Origin: an uncultured Cyclobacteriaceae bacterium
Lineage (GTDB): Bacteria; Bacteroidota; Bacteroidia; Cytophagales; Cyclobacteriaceae
Length of the DNA stretch: 64,000 nt
Assembly: GCA_937958005.1 (NCBI GenBank)
Contig: CALGOB010000166.1
Span: forward strand, 1-64,000
Direction of reading: 5' to 3'
Made by a program: the position numbers and the translations under genes. Numbering within the stretch: the stretch's first letter is position 1; each line of letters begins with the position of its first letter. The notes below the pieces were generated by a model. The model did not search any database. It had not been told where the DNA came from and worked only from the letters and a program-made list of their open reading frames with translations. Below, in pieces: positions 37,154 through 44,151 of this stretch.

Positions 37154-38563
37154 ATGAAAAAAAGAAATTTACTACTTATTGGTTTTTATTTTATTTGGAC
37201 ATTCTTCTTTTCTCCATTTATGCTTGTAGCACAAAGCACTTTTACTTCAGTGCAAGATGGTGCTTGGAATGATTGCACAACCTGGGGAACTGGAGGCGGA
37301 TACACATCCACGGAAGGAGTTACCTACCCAAGTAGAAATGATGAGGTAATTATTAATCATAACGTTACTGTTAATGCAGTTACAGACAACAATGCAGCTG
37401 GTGGTGCCACGCCAGCAAGTTTAATGGATGTTTGCGACATTCGTAATTTCAATAATTGTAATAGAAACTCCTTTTTTCACAATGGCATCATCAACATTAG
37501 TTCAACAGGCACTTTAACATCCAATCAAACACTCATATTGTCTCAAGATGTGACCGTTAATGGAGGCAACTTGATCGTTCAAAATAACGTAAACAATGAC
37601 ATTTTCTTTCAAGGAAGGCTAGACATTATCAATGGCGCTAACTTAGATATAATTGATAATTTAGTTTTATCACAAGCTGCTATTTTCAATGTTGACAATC
37701 TATCTACTGCAGATGTAGGGGATGATTTGATTGTAGATGGTGAAGACGCTATCATATGTGGAACAGGTGCAATAGATGTAGACAGGACCACGAATGGCTC
37801 CAATGCTGGCAATAATTCGATCATCCATATAAGTCCCAATTCACCTAGTATCTTATTAGATCAAATTTGTGCTGGACTGACTATTACTTGCCAAGATGGC
37901 AACTGTGTAAGTGGTGGCAGTGATGATGGTGATATAAATGGAGTAGCAGGCCCGGGTGATGGCGTGATAAGCCCTGATGATAACCCAGATACCAATAGAC
38001 CATCTGGAAACACAGTTTTACCCGTTGATCTTATATTTTTTGATGCGACTATAGCTGAAGAAGAGGTTATTTTAACATGGAGCACAGCAACTGAACTTGA
38101 TAATGACTTTTTCACAATCGAGAGATCTTTTAATGGGAAGGATTGGGAAGAAATTTTAAGTATTGGAGGAGCAGGGACTACAAACCAAAGACAAGACTAT
38201 AGAATAACCGATAGTTTTCCATTGGGAGGAACTTCATTCTACAGACTAAAGCAAACTGATTTCAATGGTGAATTTACTCATTCAAATGCTAAATCAGTCA
38301 CTTTTAAGGTAAAGCAAAGAGTAAGCATTTCACCAAATCCGAGTAATGGTTTTCTAAACATACGAGTAAATCAAGATCTAAATATTTTAGCGATAACAAT
38401 TATAGACTTAAATGGAAAGAAATATCCAGTTGCTTTACCAGGCCTATTAAACAACCAACATAGACTGAACATAAAAGAATATATCGGTGAAAATGGGGTC
38501 TATTTCATTCAAATGAACCAACCCCGACCCAAGGGTACGGGGTATCTATGGGCAATAATTTAA
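37154..38563 (+). CDS. Secreted T9SS cargo protein, sorting domain broken by a repeat insertion
   Basis: Current frame is 469 residues. A signal peptide ends near residue 28 (FMLVAQ). The N-terminal part (DGAWNDCTTWGTGGGYTS...EVIINHNVTV) resembles a G8-type beta domain, followed by a beta-helix-like region. Near residues 295-385 comes the Fn3-like linker common in Cytophagales (LTWSTATELDNDFFTIERS, GTSFYRLKQTDFNGEFTHS). The type A T9SS sorting domain (SISPNPSNGFLNIRVNQ ... GENGVYFIQ) is cut short: the last 16 codons, MNQPRPKGTGYLWAII, come from the inserted 91-bp element. Removing it gives FIQLKSSGGNSIERIIIN and a stop at 38649-38651. With a damaged sorting signal the protein is probably not delivered to the surface. 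Confidence 0.85.
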   Translation: MKKRNLLLIGFYFIWTFFFSPFMLVAQSTFTSVQDGAWNDCTTWGTGGGYTSTEGVTYPSRNDEVIINHNVTVNAVTDNNAAGGATPASLMDVCDIRNFNNCNRNSFFHNGIINISSTGTLTSNQTLILSQDVTVNGGNLIVQNNVNNDIFFQGRLDIINGANLDIIDNLVLSQAAIFNVDNLSTADVGDDLIVDGEDAIICGTGAIDVDRTTNGSNAGNNSIIHISPNSPSILLDQICAGLTITCQDGNCVSGGSDDGDINGVAGPGDGVISPDDNPDTNRPSGNTVLPVDLIFFDATIAEEEVILTWSTATELDNDFFTIERSFNGKDWEEILSIGGAGTTNQRQDYRITDSFPLGGTSFYRLKQTDFNGEFTHSNAKSVTFKVKQRVSISPNPSNGFLNIRVNQDLNILAITIIDLNGKKYPVALPGLLNNQHRLNIKEYIGENGVYFIQMNQPRPKGTGYLWAII

Positions 38564-38603
38564 TGATCGACTCAAGAGTCAGGGAATTAATATCCCTTAG
38601 GGA
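38513..38603 (+). repeat. Dispersed hairpin element, 91-bp copy inside the T9SS sorting domain
   Basis: A core copy without GC box and with one change (GTCAGGG for GTCGGGG). It splits the coding sequence between CAA (38510-38512) and TTA AAA (38604-38609). Excision restores the last 15 codons of the sorting domain. It is oriented like all other full copies. Confidence 0.93.
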
Positions 38604-38651
38604 TTAAAATCTAGTGGAGGAAATTCCATAGAAAGAATAATCATTAATTAA

Positions 38652-39064
38652 CAAGTTCCTGTCCAAAGGGGCAGGTTCACTTATTTTACCTTACATGGAT
38701 CTTTTTCAAAGCAAGTCCGTGGTATATAATCATAACCCGTTTATTAAATCAATCTCTTACCCACGTTTGTAAGAACCCCGTATCCACAACCGTTTTAATA
38801 TTTCGTAGAAGGAGTTTGTTAAGACACAAACTCTTGCAGAAACTACATTATGGAGAGGCTCTAGTTAGGCTCATTTTGAACAGATAGTTCAAATATTCCC
38901 AAACAGTTACGACAATCGCAAGCCTCACAAAAAAAGCATCTACCTCTTACCTTATTTTTAGATCTAAGTATTAATTTCACTTCTACTTATCCGAAAATTT
39001 TCAAGTCATTATTATCCTTATTGTTCTCCCTTTAACAACTATTGATTTAGAACAATAATTACTT
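38652..39064. other. Intergenic region before rpsA
   Basis: About 410 bp without a gene. A CCTGTCC-AAA-GGGGCAGG hairpin near 38653-38672 may end the cargo gene. A GAGTTTGT/ACAAACTC hairpin lies at 38812-38832. No coding frame is convincing. Confidence 0.5.
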
Positions 39065-39072
39065 TATATTTG
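39065..39072 (+). promoter_or_regulatory. rpsA promoter -7 box (TATATTTG) with TTG -33
   Basis: TATATTTG (39065-39072) matches TAnnTTTG, and TTG at 39042-39044 lies 20 bp upstream, the expected spacing. The start site would be near 39078, so the repeat element at 39085-39175 would be transcribed at the very 5' end of the rpsA leader. Confidence 0.6.
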
Positions 39073-39084
39073 CGCTCCATTTAA

Positions 39085-39175
39085 ATGAACCAACCCCGAC
39101 CCAAGGGTACGGGGTATCTATGGGCAATAATTTAATGATCGACTCAAGAGTCGGGGAATTAATATCCCTTAGGGA
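39085..39175 (+). repeat. Dispersed hairpin element, 91-bp copy in the rpsA leader
   Basis: A core copy without GC box. Flanks are CCATTTAA and TTAAATGG, which without the element join to a 16-bp palindrome. It lies between the predicted promoter and the rpsA start, so it would place three hairpins in the rpsA mRNA leader. Confidence 0.93.
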
Positions 39176-39206
39176 TTAAATGGTTTAAAATTAATGTTTA
39201 ACGAAT

Positions 39207-39235
39207 CTACTAGGTGGTTAATCCGAATCTAGTAG
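39207..39235 (+). promoter_or_regulatory. Hairpin in the rpsA leader
   Basis: CTACTAG (39207-39213) and CTAGTAG (39229-39235) form a 7-bp stem 27 bp before the rpsA ATG. Position suits translational control, perhaps S1 autoregulation, but that is inference. Confidence 0.35.
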
Positions 39236-39261
39236 CGTAACAAACGGATTGTATTTCAATA

Positions 39262-41262
39262 ATGGAAGAAAATAAAGAAAAAGAAGTAGCGGCAAACGCA
39301 CCTAAGGAAGAAGCAAAAGCTGAAGCTCCTAAGACAAGTGAACCTGCTGCTGAAGCAACTAAAGAAGAAACTCCTGTAGTAGCTGAGGCTACAAAAGAGG
39401 AAGCACCAGTTGTTAAAGAAGAAAAACAAGAAGCTGTAGCTAAAAAGCCTGCAATAGTAGCAGACGAGCTTGAGCCTATTGGGGATGATTTTGACTGGGA
39501 TTCTCTTGACACAAGAGGTTTTGGAGAAACTTACTCTCAAGAAGACAAAGATGAAATGATCGGTATGATCCAAAACACTTTGACTTCTATAGAAGAGAAA
39601 GAAGTTGTAAAAGGAAAAATAGTAGGGATCAATAGTAGAGATATTATCCTAAACATCGGTTTTAAATCTGATGGTTTAGTTTCTGCTGCTGAATTTCGTG
39701 ATATTCCAGACCTAAAAATAGGTGATGAAGTCGAGGTTTACATTGAAGAGCAAGAAAACTCAAGAGGTCAATTAGTCCTTTCGAGAAGAAAAGCGAAGAT
39801 TGTAAAAGCTTGGGAGCAAATCCAAGGAGCACTTGACAATGATCTTGTAATAGAGGGAATGGTTAAGAGAAGAACAAAAGGTGGATTGATCGTAGACATC
39901 TACGGTGTAGAAGCTTTCTTACCTGGTTCTCAAATTGATGTTAAACCTATTAGAGATTTTGACATCTTTGTAGGAAAGAAAATGGAAGTGAAAGTTGTGA
40001 AAATCAACTACACTAACGACAATGTAGTTGTGTCACATAAAGTACTTATTGAGAAAGATCTTGAGAAGCAAAAAGCTGAGATCCTTGAGAACCTTGAAAA
40101 AGGACAAGTACTTGAAGGGGTAATCAAGAACATGACTAACTTTGGTGTATTTATTGACCTTGGTGGAGTTGACGGATTACTACACATCACAGATATTTCT
40201 TGGGGTAGAATCAATCACCCTGAAGAAATGCTTAATCTTGATGAGAAAGTCAATGTGGTTGTACTTGACTTTGATGATGACAAGAAGAGAATTTCTCTTG
40301 GAATGAAGCAATTAACTTCTCACCCATGGGATTCTTTAGATAAAGATTTAGACGTTAGTTCTAAAGTATCAGGTAAAATAGTAAATGTAGCAGATTACGG
40401 TGCATTCTTAGAAATCGTACCTGGTGTAGAAGGTTTAATCCACGTATCTGAAATGTCTTGGTCTCAGCACTTGAGAAACCCACAAGACTTTATCAAAATA
40501 GGTGATAAACTAGATGCAGTTGTATTGACTATTGACAGAGACGAAAGAAAAATGTCATTAGGCATCAAACAATTGACTGAAGATCCTTGGACGAAACAAG
40601 ATGTATTGACTAAATATGATATCGGTACAACTCACAAAGGAATTGTAAGAAACTTGACTAACTTCGGTTTATTTATTGAACTAGAAGAAGGAATTGATGG
40701 TTTAGTACACGTTTCTGATCTTTCTTGGACCAAAAAAATCAAACACCCTTCAGAGTATGTTAAAGTAGGTGAAGAGCTTGAAGTAAAAGTTCTAGAACTT
40801 GACGTTGACAATAGAAGGTTAGCACTTGGTCACAAGCAACTTGAAGAAAATCCATGGGATACTTTCGAAACAGTATTTACCAAAGGTTCTACTCATAAGT
40901 GTACAATCATTTCTAAAAATGAAAAAGGAGCAACACTTGAATTACCATATGGTATTGAAGGGTTCTGTACTTCTAGAAACTTGAAGAAAGAAGATGGTGC
41001 TAATGCAAACAATGGAGAAGCTTTAGATTTTGTTGTTTTAGAATTTTCTAAAGAGGACAAAAGAATAGTTCTTTCTCATGTTGCTACTTATCAGGAGCAA
41101 AAAGCGCCTGTTACTGAAGAGAAGAAGAAAGCAAACAAGAGTGCCATGAACAAAATCAACAAGGATAACGATAAAGCTACTCTTGGAGATTTAGATGCAT
41201 TGACTCAACTAAAAGAGCAAATGCAAGGTGGCGGGAAGTCTGACGATAAAGCAGATGCTTAA
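39262..41262 (+). CDS. rpsA: 30S ribosomal protein S1
   Basis: A 666-residue S1 protein that binds mRNA on the 30S subunit. The first 80 or so residues are an Ala/Glu/Lys-rich low-complexity extension (KEEAKAEAPKTSEPAAEATK) seen in Bacteroidetes S1. Six S1 OB-fold domains follow, starting at KGKIVGINSRDIILNIGFK, EGMVKRRTKGGLIVDIYG, EGVIKNMTNFGVFIDLGG, SGKIVNVADYGAFLEIVPG, KGIVRNLTNFGLFIELEEG and a diverged sixth, KCTIISKNEKGATLELPYG. A strong terminator follows, and tRNA-Cys comes next. Confidence 0.96.
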   Translation: MEENKEKEVAANAPKEEAKAEAPKTSEPAAEATKEETPVVAEATKEEAPVVKEEKQEAVAKKPAIVADELEPIGDDFDWDSLDTRGFGETYSQEDKDEMIGMIQNTLTSIEEKEVVKGKIVGINSRDIILNIGFKSDGLVSAAEFRDIPDLKIGDEVEVYIEEQENSRGQLVLSRRKAKIVKAWEQIQGALDNDLVIEGMVKRRTKGGLIVDIYGVEAFLPGSQIDVKPIRDFDIFVGKKMEVKVVKINYTNDNVVVSHKVLIEKDLEKQKAEILENLEKGQVLEGVIKNMTNFGVFIDLGGVDGLLHITDISWGRINHPEEMLNLDEKVNVVVLDFDDDKKRISLGMKQLTSHPWDSLDKDLDVSSKVSGKIVNVADYGAFLEIVPGVEGLIHVSEMSWSQHLRNPQDFIKIGDKLDAVVLTIDRDERKMSLGIKQLTEDPWTKQDVLTKYDIGTTHKGIVRNLTNFGLFIELEEGIDGLVHVSDLSWTKKIKHPSEYVKVGEELEVKVLELDVDNRRLALGHKQLEENPWDTFETVFTKGSTHKCTIISKNEKGATLELPYGIEGFCTSRNLKKEDGANANNGEALDFVVLEFSKEDKRIVLSHVATYQEQKAPVTEEKKKANKSAMNKINKDNDKATLGDLDALTQLKEQMQGGGKSDDKADA

Positions 41263-41283
41263 TCTCTTTTAACTATTTTTAAT

Positions 41284-41309
41284 AAAAAGGTGTCAAAAGA
41301 CACCTTTTT
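41284..41309 (+). terminator. rpsA terminator
   Basis: AAAAAGGTGTC (41284-41294) and GACACCTTTTT (41299-41309) form an 11-bp stem with an AAAA loop, followed by ATTTTC. Confidence 0.9.
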
Positions 41310-41333
41310 ATTTTCATTATTCGTTAGATTTTC

Positions 41334-41341
41334 TATATTTG
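41334..41341 (+). promoter_or_regulatory. tRNA-Cys promoter -7 box (TATATTTG)
   Basis: TATATTTG matches TAnnTTTG and lies 15 bp before the mature 5' end of the tRNA. Confidence 0.5.
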
Positions 41342-41355
41342 CAACCCATTAACAG

Positions 41356-41426
41356 GGTCGAATGGCCGAGTGGCTAGGCAGAGGTCTGCAAAACCTTTTA
41401 CAGCGGTTCGAATCCGCTTTCGACCT
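41356..41426 (+). tRNA. tRNA-Cys (GCA)
   Basis: A 71-nt cloverleaf: acceptor GGTCGAA/TTCGACC, D arm GCC/GGC, anticodon stem GAGGT/ACCTT with loop CTGCAAA (anticodon GCA), and T arm AGCGG-TTCGAAT-CCGCT. Discriminator base T (U73) is the identity base of tRNA-Cys. The CCA end is not encoded. A promoter box and a terminator bracket it as a single-gene unit. Confidence 0.96.
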
Positions 41427-41431
41427 CAAAT

Positions 41432-41471
41432 AAATCCTGATAGAATACGTTGTTTCTATCAGGATTTTTTA
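41432..41471 (+). terminator. tRNA-Cys terminator
   Basis: AAATCCTGATAGAA (41432-41445) and TTCTATCAGGATTT (41454-41467) form a 14-bp stem with an 8-nt loop and a T-run. Confidence 0.92.
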
Positions 41472-41492
41472 TTTTTATCCATTATTAGGATT

Positions 41493-42335
41493 ATGGGCAA
41501 ATCAACATTTTTATTTTATTTGTTATTTCCATTGTTTCTGTGTTTAATTTTCATAGAAGGCAATGCTCAGAACTATTTCAAAAATCAATACAAAGACAGG
41601 TATTATTCAGTTAGTTTGGGTACTGGTCAAAATGGCTATTTTGGTGAATTGAATGAAAACAATAATATTAGAAGGGGTTTAAGAAATTTAACCGCTTCCT
41701 TAGAAGCAAGGTTATTGGATAAGATAAGTGCCCGCGCTGAGTTTAGTTACTTTACAATAGGTGACTCAGATAGCAATGCTCCCGACAGTACTTTTGAACG
41801 TCAAAGAAATCTCTCTTTTGAATCACGAAATTTCGAAGCTAACCTACAAGTTCTATTTTACTTACATAATTATTCCAAATCATTTGGGAGAAGAAAAACT
41901 TGGGAACCGTACCTTACCCTTGGTATTGGAGTTACCAGGTTTAATCCAACCGCTATTTTAAATGATGAAAAAATCTCATTGAGAGATATACAAACTGAGA
42001 ATGTTAGCTACGGCAATTTTGCCCTAGTTGTTCCAGCAGGAATAGGAGTAAAAGCAAGATTAACCAAATATTTAAATGTCATTTTTGAAGCGGGCTATAG
42101 ATATACTTTCACAGATTATTTAGATGACGTATCTACTGTCTTTCCTCAGTTTCAGGATAATACCATACAGCAAATGTTATCCAATAGAAAAGGGGAAATC
42201 GGAGTCGTTAATAGGGAAGCATTTGATCAATTAATCCCCGGTGGCAACAGAGGCAATCCTGACACTAATGATTCTTATTTATTAATCAATCTCAAGTTAG
42301 AATTTTACATCCCCTTACTTACTCGTGGGAAATAA
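41493..42335 (+). CDS. Outer-membrane beta-barrel protein (DUF6089-like)
   Basis: The open frame reaches back into the tRNA gene at 41370, but the ATG at 41493 gives a proper signal peptide (MGKSTFLFYLLFPLFLCLIF ... GNAQ), so 280 residues. The mature part starts NYFKNQYKDRYYSVSLGTGQ and shows alternating beta-strands with GxxAxFNP-like text (WEPYLTLGIGVTRFNPTA, LNVIFEAGYRYTFTDYLDDV), as in the Bacteroidetes DUF6089 porin-like family. It ends in a barrel-like strand (LLINLKLEFYIPLLTRGK). Its end overlaps the convergent aminotransferase gene by 17 bp. Confidence 0.82.
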   Translation: MGKSTFLFYLLFPLFLCLIFIEGNAQNYFKNQYKDRYYSVSLGTGQNGYFGELNENNNIRRGLRNLTASLEARLLDKISARAEFSYFTIGDSDSNAPDSTFERQRNLSFESRNFEANLQVLFYLHNYSKSFGRRKTWEPYLTLGIGVTRFNPTAILNDEKISLRDIQTENVSYGNFALVVPAGIGVKARLTKYLNVIFEAGYRYTFTDYLDDVSTVFPQFQDNTIQQMLSNRKGEIGVVNREAFDQLIPGGNRGNPDTNDSYLLINLKLEFYIPLLTRGK

Positions 42336-43440
42336 TTTTTTTGATCACCTCACAGACATGTAACTGATCTGATGCTAACAAGCCAACACCTGAAGGCAAA
42401 CAAATACCCTTACTGAAAATCTCCTTTGAATTACCATTAAGTACAGATGGGAATTTTTCAAAAACAGGCTGCAAATGCATCGGTTTCCATACTGGTCTAG
42501 CTTCTATGTTATATGATTGATCCAATCTTGTAGTAATTTCTAACGGATCTAAATCATCAATTAAAGCTGTAGATAACCAGTAACAATTCTCTGAGGAAAA
42601 AGGAATGAAATGAAATCCATATTCACTTAATATCTCTTTATACCTCTGATATATCTCTTGTTTTTTTAGAATTCTTTTACTGATACCCTGTAATTGAGCT
42701 AGTCCTAAACCTGCTAAAAGGTTACTCATCCTATAATTAAATCCCACTTCCTCATGGTGATAGTAAGGCACGTCTGACTTTGCTTGTGTTGCAAGATAGA
42801 GAAACCTATCAGCCACCTCTTTTTCTTTCACAAGGATAGCCCCTCCCCCACTAGTTGTGATCAGCTTATTTCCATTAAATGATAAAAAACCAAAATCACC
42901 GAAAGTACCTAAATACTGTCCATCAACTGAGGTACCTAAAGCTTCAGCACAATCCTCTATTAGAATCACACCATACTTTTTACAAATACTTTTGATCTTT
43001 TTGATTTTTGCAGGCACCCCAAAAAGATGTACTAATACTACTGCTTTAGGTAAATCATCTAAGTTCTCAGAGAAGTATTTTTCTAGAAGTAAAGGACACA
43101 TGTTCCAAGTCTCAATTTCACTATCTATAAATACTGGGATCGCCCCAACATACCTTATAGGGTTAACACTTCCTGCAAAAGTCAAATCACTTACTACTAC
43201 TTTATCTCCATACGTTACTCCCAGATGACTTAATATTAAGTGCAAGGCAGCCGTCCCACTTTGAACAGCAACAACATGAGGAAAATTAAACAAAGTGGCT
43301 AGTTCGCTTTCAAATTGAGAAAGATGCCTTCCAGCAGAAGTAAGCCAATTGCTCTTCAATACTTCATTTAAAACTTCCTGTTCCCTACCTGATTGAAAGG
43401 GCGGGGACAAGTAAATTCTATTCCTCAATTTTTCTCCCAT
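42319..43440 (-). CDS. DegT/DnrJ-family sugar aminotransferase (PglE/LegC-like)
   Basis: About 373 residues from the ATG at 43440 (MGEKLRNRIYLSPP; the frame also has an ATG at 43449). PLP-dependent aminotransferase of the DegT/DnrJ/EryC1/StrS family that forms amino sugars on UDP-keto-sugars. Motifs: NWLTSAGRHLSQFE, AVQSGTAALHLIL, EDCAEALGTSVDGQYLGTFGD, the PLP-lysine in FLSFNGNKLITTSGGGA, and EVGFNYRMSNLLAGLGLAQL. The gene overlaps the upstream sugar transferase gene, so the two form an operon, as in bacillosamine-type glycan synthesis. Confidence 0.9.
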   Translation of the reverse strand: MGEKLRNRIYLSPPFQSGREQEVLNEVLKSNWLTSAGRHLSQFESELATLFNFPHVVAVQSGTAALHLILSHLGVTYGDKVVVSDLTFAGSVNPIRYVGAIPVFIDSEIETWNMCPLLLEKYFSENLDDLPKAVVLVHLFGVPAKIKKIKSICKKYGVILIEDCAEALGTSVDGQYLGTFGDFGFLSFNGNKLITTSGGGAILVKEKEVADRFLYLATQAKSDVPYYHHEEVGFNYRMSNLLAGLGLAQLQGISKRILKKQEIYQRYKEILSEYGFHFIPFSSENCYWLSTALIDDLDPLEITTRLDQSYNIEARPVWKPMHLQPVFEKFPSVLNGNSKEIFSKGICLPSGVGLLASDQLHVCEVIKKIISHE

Positions 43441-44005
43441 ATCCTTCAAATTCTTCTATTGGTCTACTATCTGTCACAGAAGTAAATATTAATAGGAATG
43501 TTTTAAATATTATTGACATATCCATTCCGAATGACTGTCTGTCAACATACCTCACATCCAAATCAAATTTTTCTTCCCATGAAATCAAATTTCTACCATT
43601 TATTTGTGCTAAACCAGTAATGCCTGGTTTCACTTCATGTCTTCGCTGGTGGTATGAAGAATATTTATCTAGGTAATTCATTAATAATGGGCGCGGCCCT
43701 ATAAAACTCATTTCACCTTTCAAAACATTTAATATCTGAGGTAATTCGTCCAATGATGTTTTACGTAAAAAATCCCCAAAAAGTGTTACTCTTTTTTCAT
43801 CCTCATCAGAGTTATTTCTCATCGTTTGGAACTTAAACAGCAAGAATGGACTTCCATCCTTACCCGGTCGTTTTTGTATAAAAAAAACACGCTGGTAAAG
43901 CATGTACTGAGGTATAAAGAATATGAATAGAGATAACATCAGCACTGGCAATAAAGTCAGAGCTAAAATCTTATCAATCATTGTTTTTACTATTTTTTTA
44001 TACAA
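43418..44005 (-). CDS. Bacterial sugar transferase (PglC-like, PF02397)
   Basis: A 195-residue monotopic phosphoglycosyl transferase that moves a phospho-sugar from a UDP-sugar to undecaprenyl phosphate. An N-terminal membrane segment (ALTLLPVLMLSLFIFFIP) precedes the signature FFIQKRPGKDG, FKFQTMRN, KTSLDELPQILNVLKGEMSFIGPRPL and KPGITGLAQINGRN. The length is that of PglC, not the long WcaJ form. It overlaps the aminotransferase gene by 23 bp. No PglD-type acetyltransferase or dehydratase is next to them, so this is a short or partial glycan cluster. Confidence 0.93.
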   Translation of the reverse strand: MYKKIVKTMIDKILALTLLPVLMLSLFIFFIPQYMLYQRVFFIQKRPGKDGSPFLLFKFQTMRNNSDEDEKRVTLFGDFLRKTSLDELPQILNVLKGEMSFIGPRPLLMNYLDKYSSYHQRRHEVKPGITGLAQINGRNLISWEEKFDLDVRYVDRQSFGMDMSIIFKTFLLIFTSVTDSRPIEEFEGYGRKIEE

Positions 44006-44151
44006 TAGATAATTCCTCCACCCTCAAATCTAAGAAAAGAACTTAAAATTATGATAATGCATTAAAATATTCTATTTTCAACCTCTGATTCGCACAAAGT
44101 GGTTTTCTGTTATTTAGAATCAAAAATATTGATAAAAAACACAATCTATTA

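Noticed and set aside
38513-38563. Conserved mini-ORF MNQPRPKGTGYLWAII inside the hairpin element
   Set aside because: It is open in most copies, but the 17519 copy has TGA at codon 5 and the 49516 copy reads a different tail, so there is no sign of selection on the peptide. It mainly creates false gene ends.
39256-39573. Minus-strand frames opposite the start of rpsA
   Set aside because: They are shadows of the Lys/Glu/Ala-rich S1 extension, giving Phe/Ser-rich nonsense.
41370-41492. N-terminal extension of the outer-membrane protein into the tRNA gene
   Set aside because: It covers the tRNA-Cys and its terminator. The ATG at 41493 gives a proper signal peptide.
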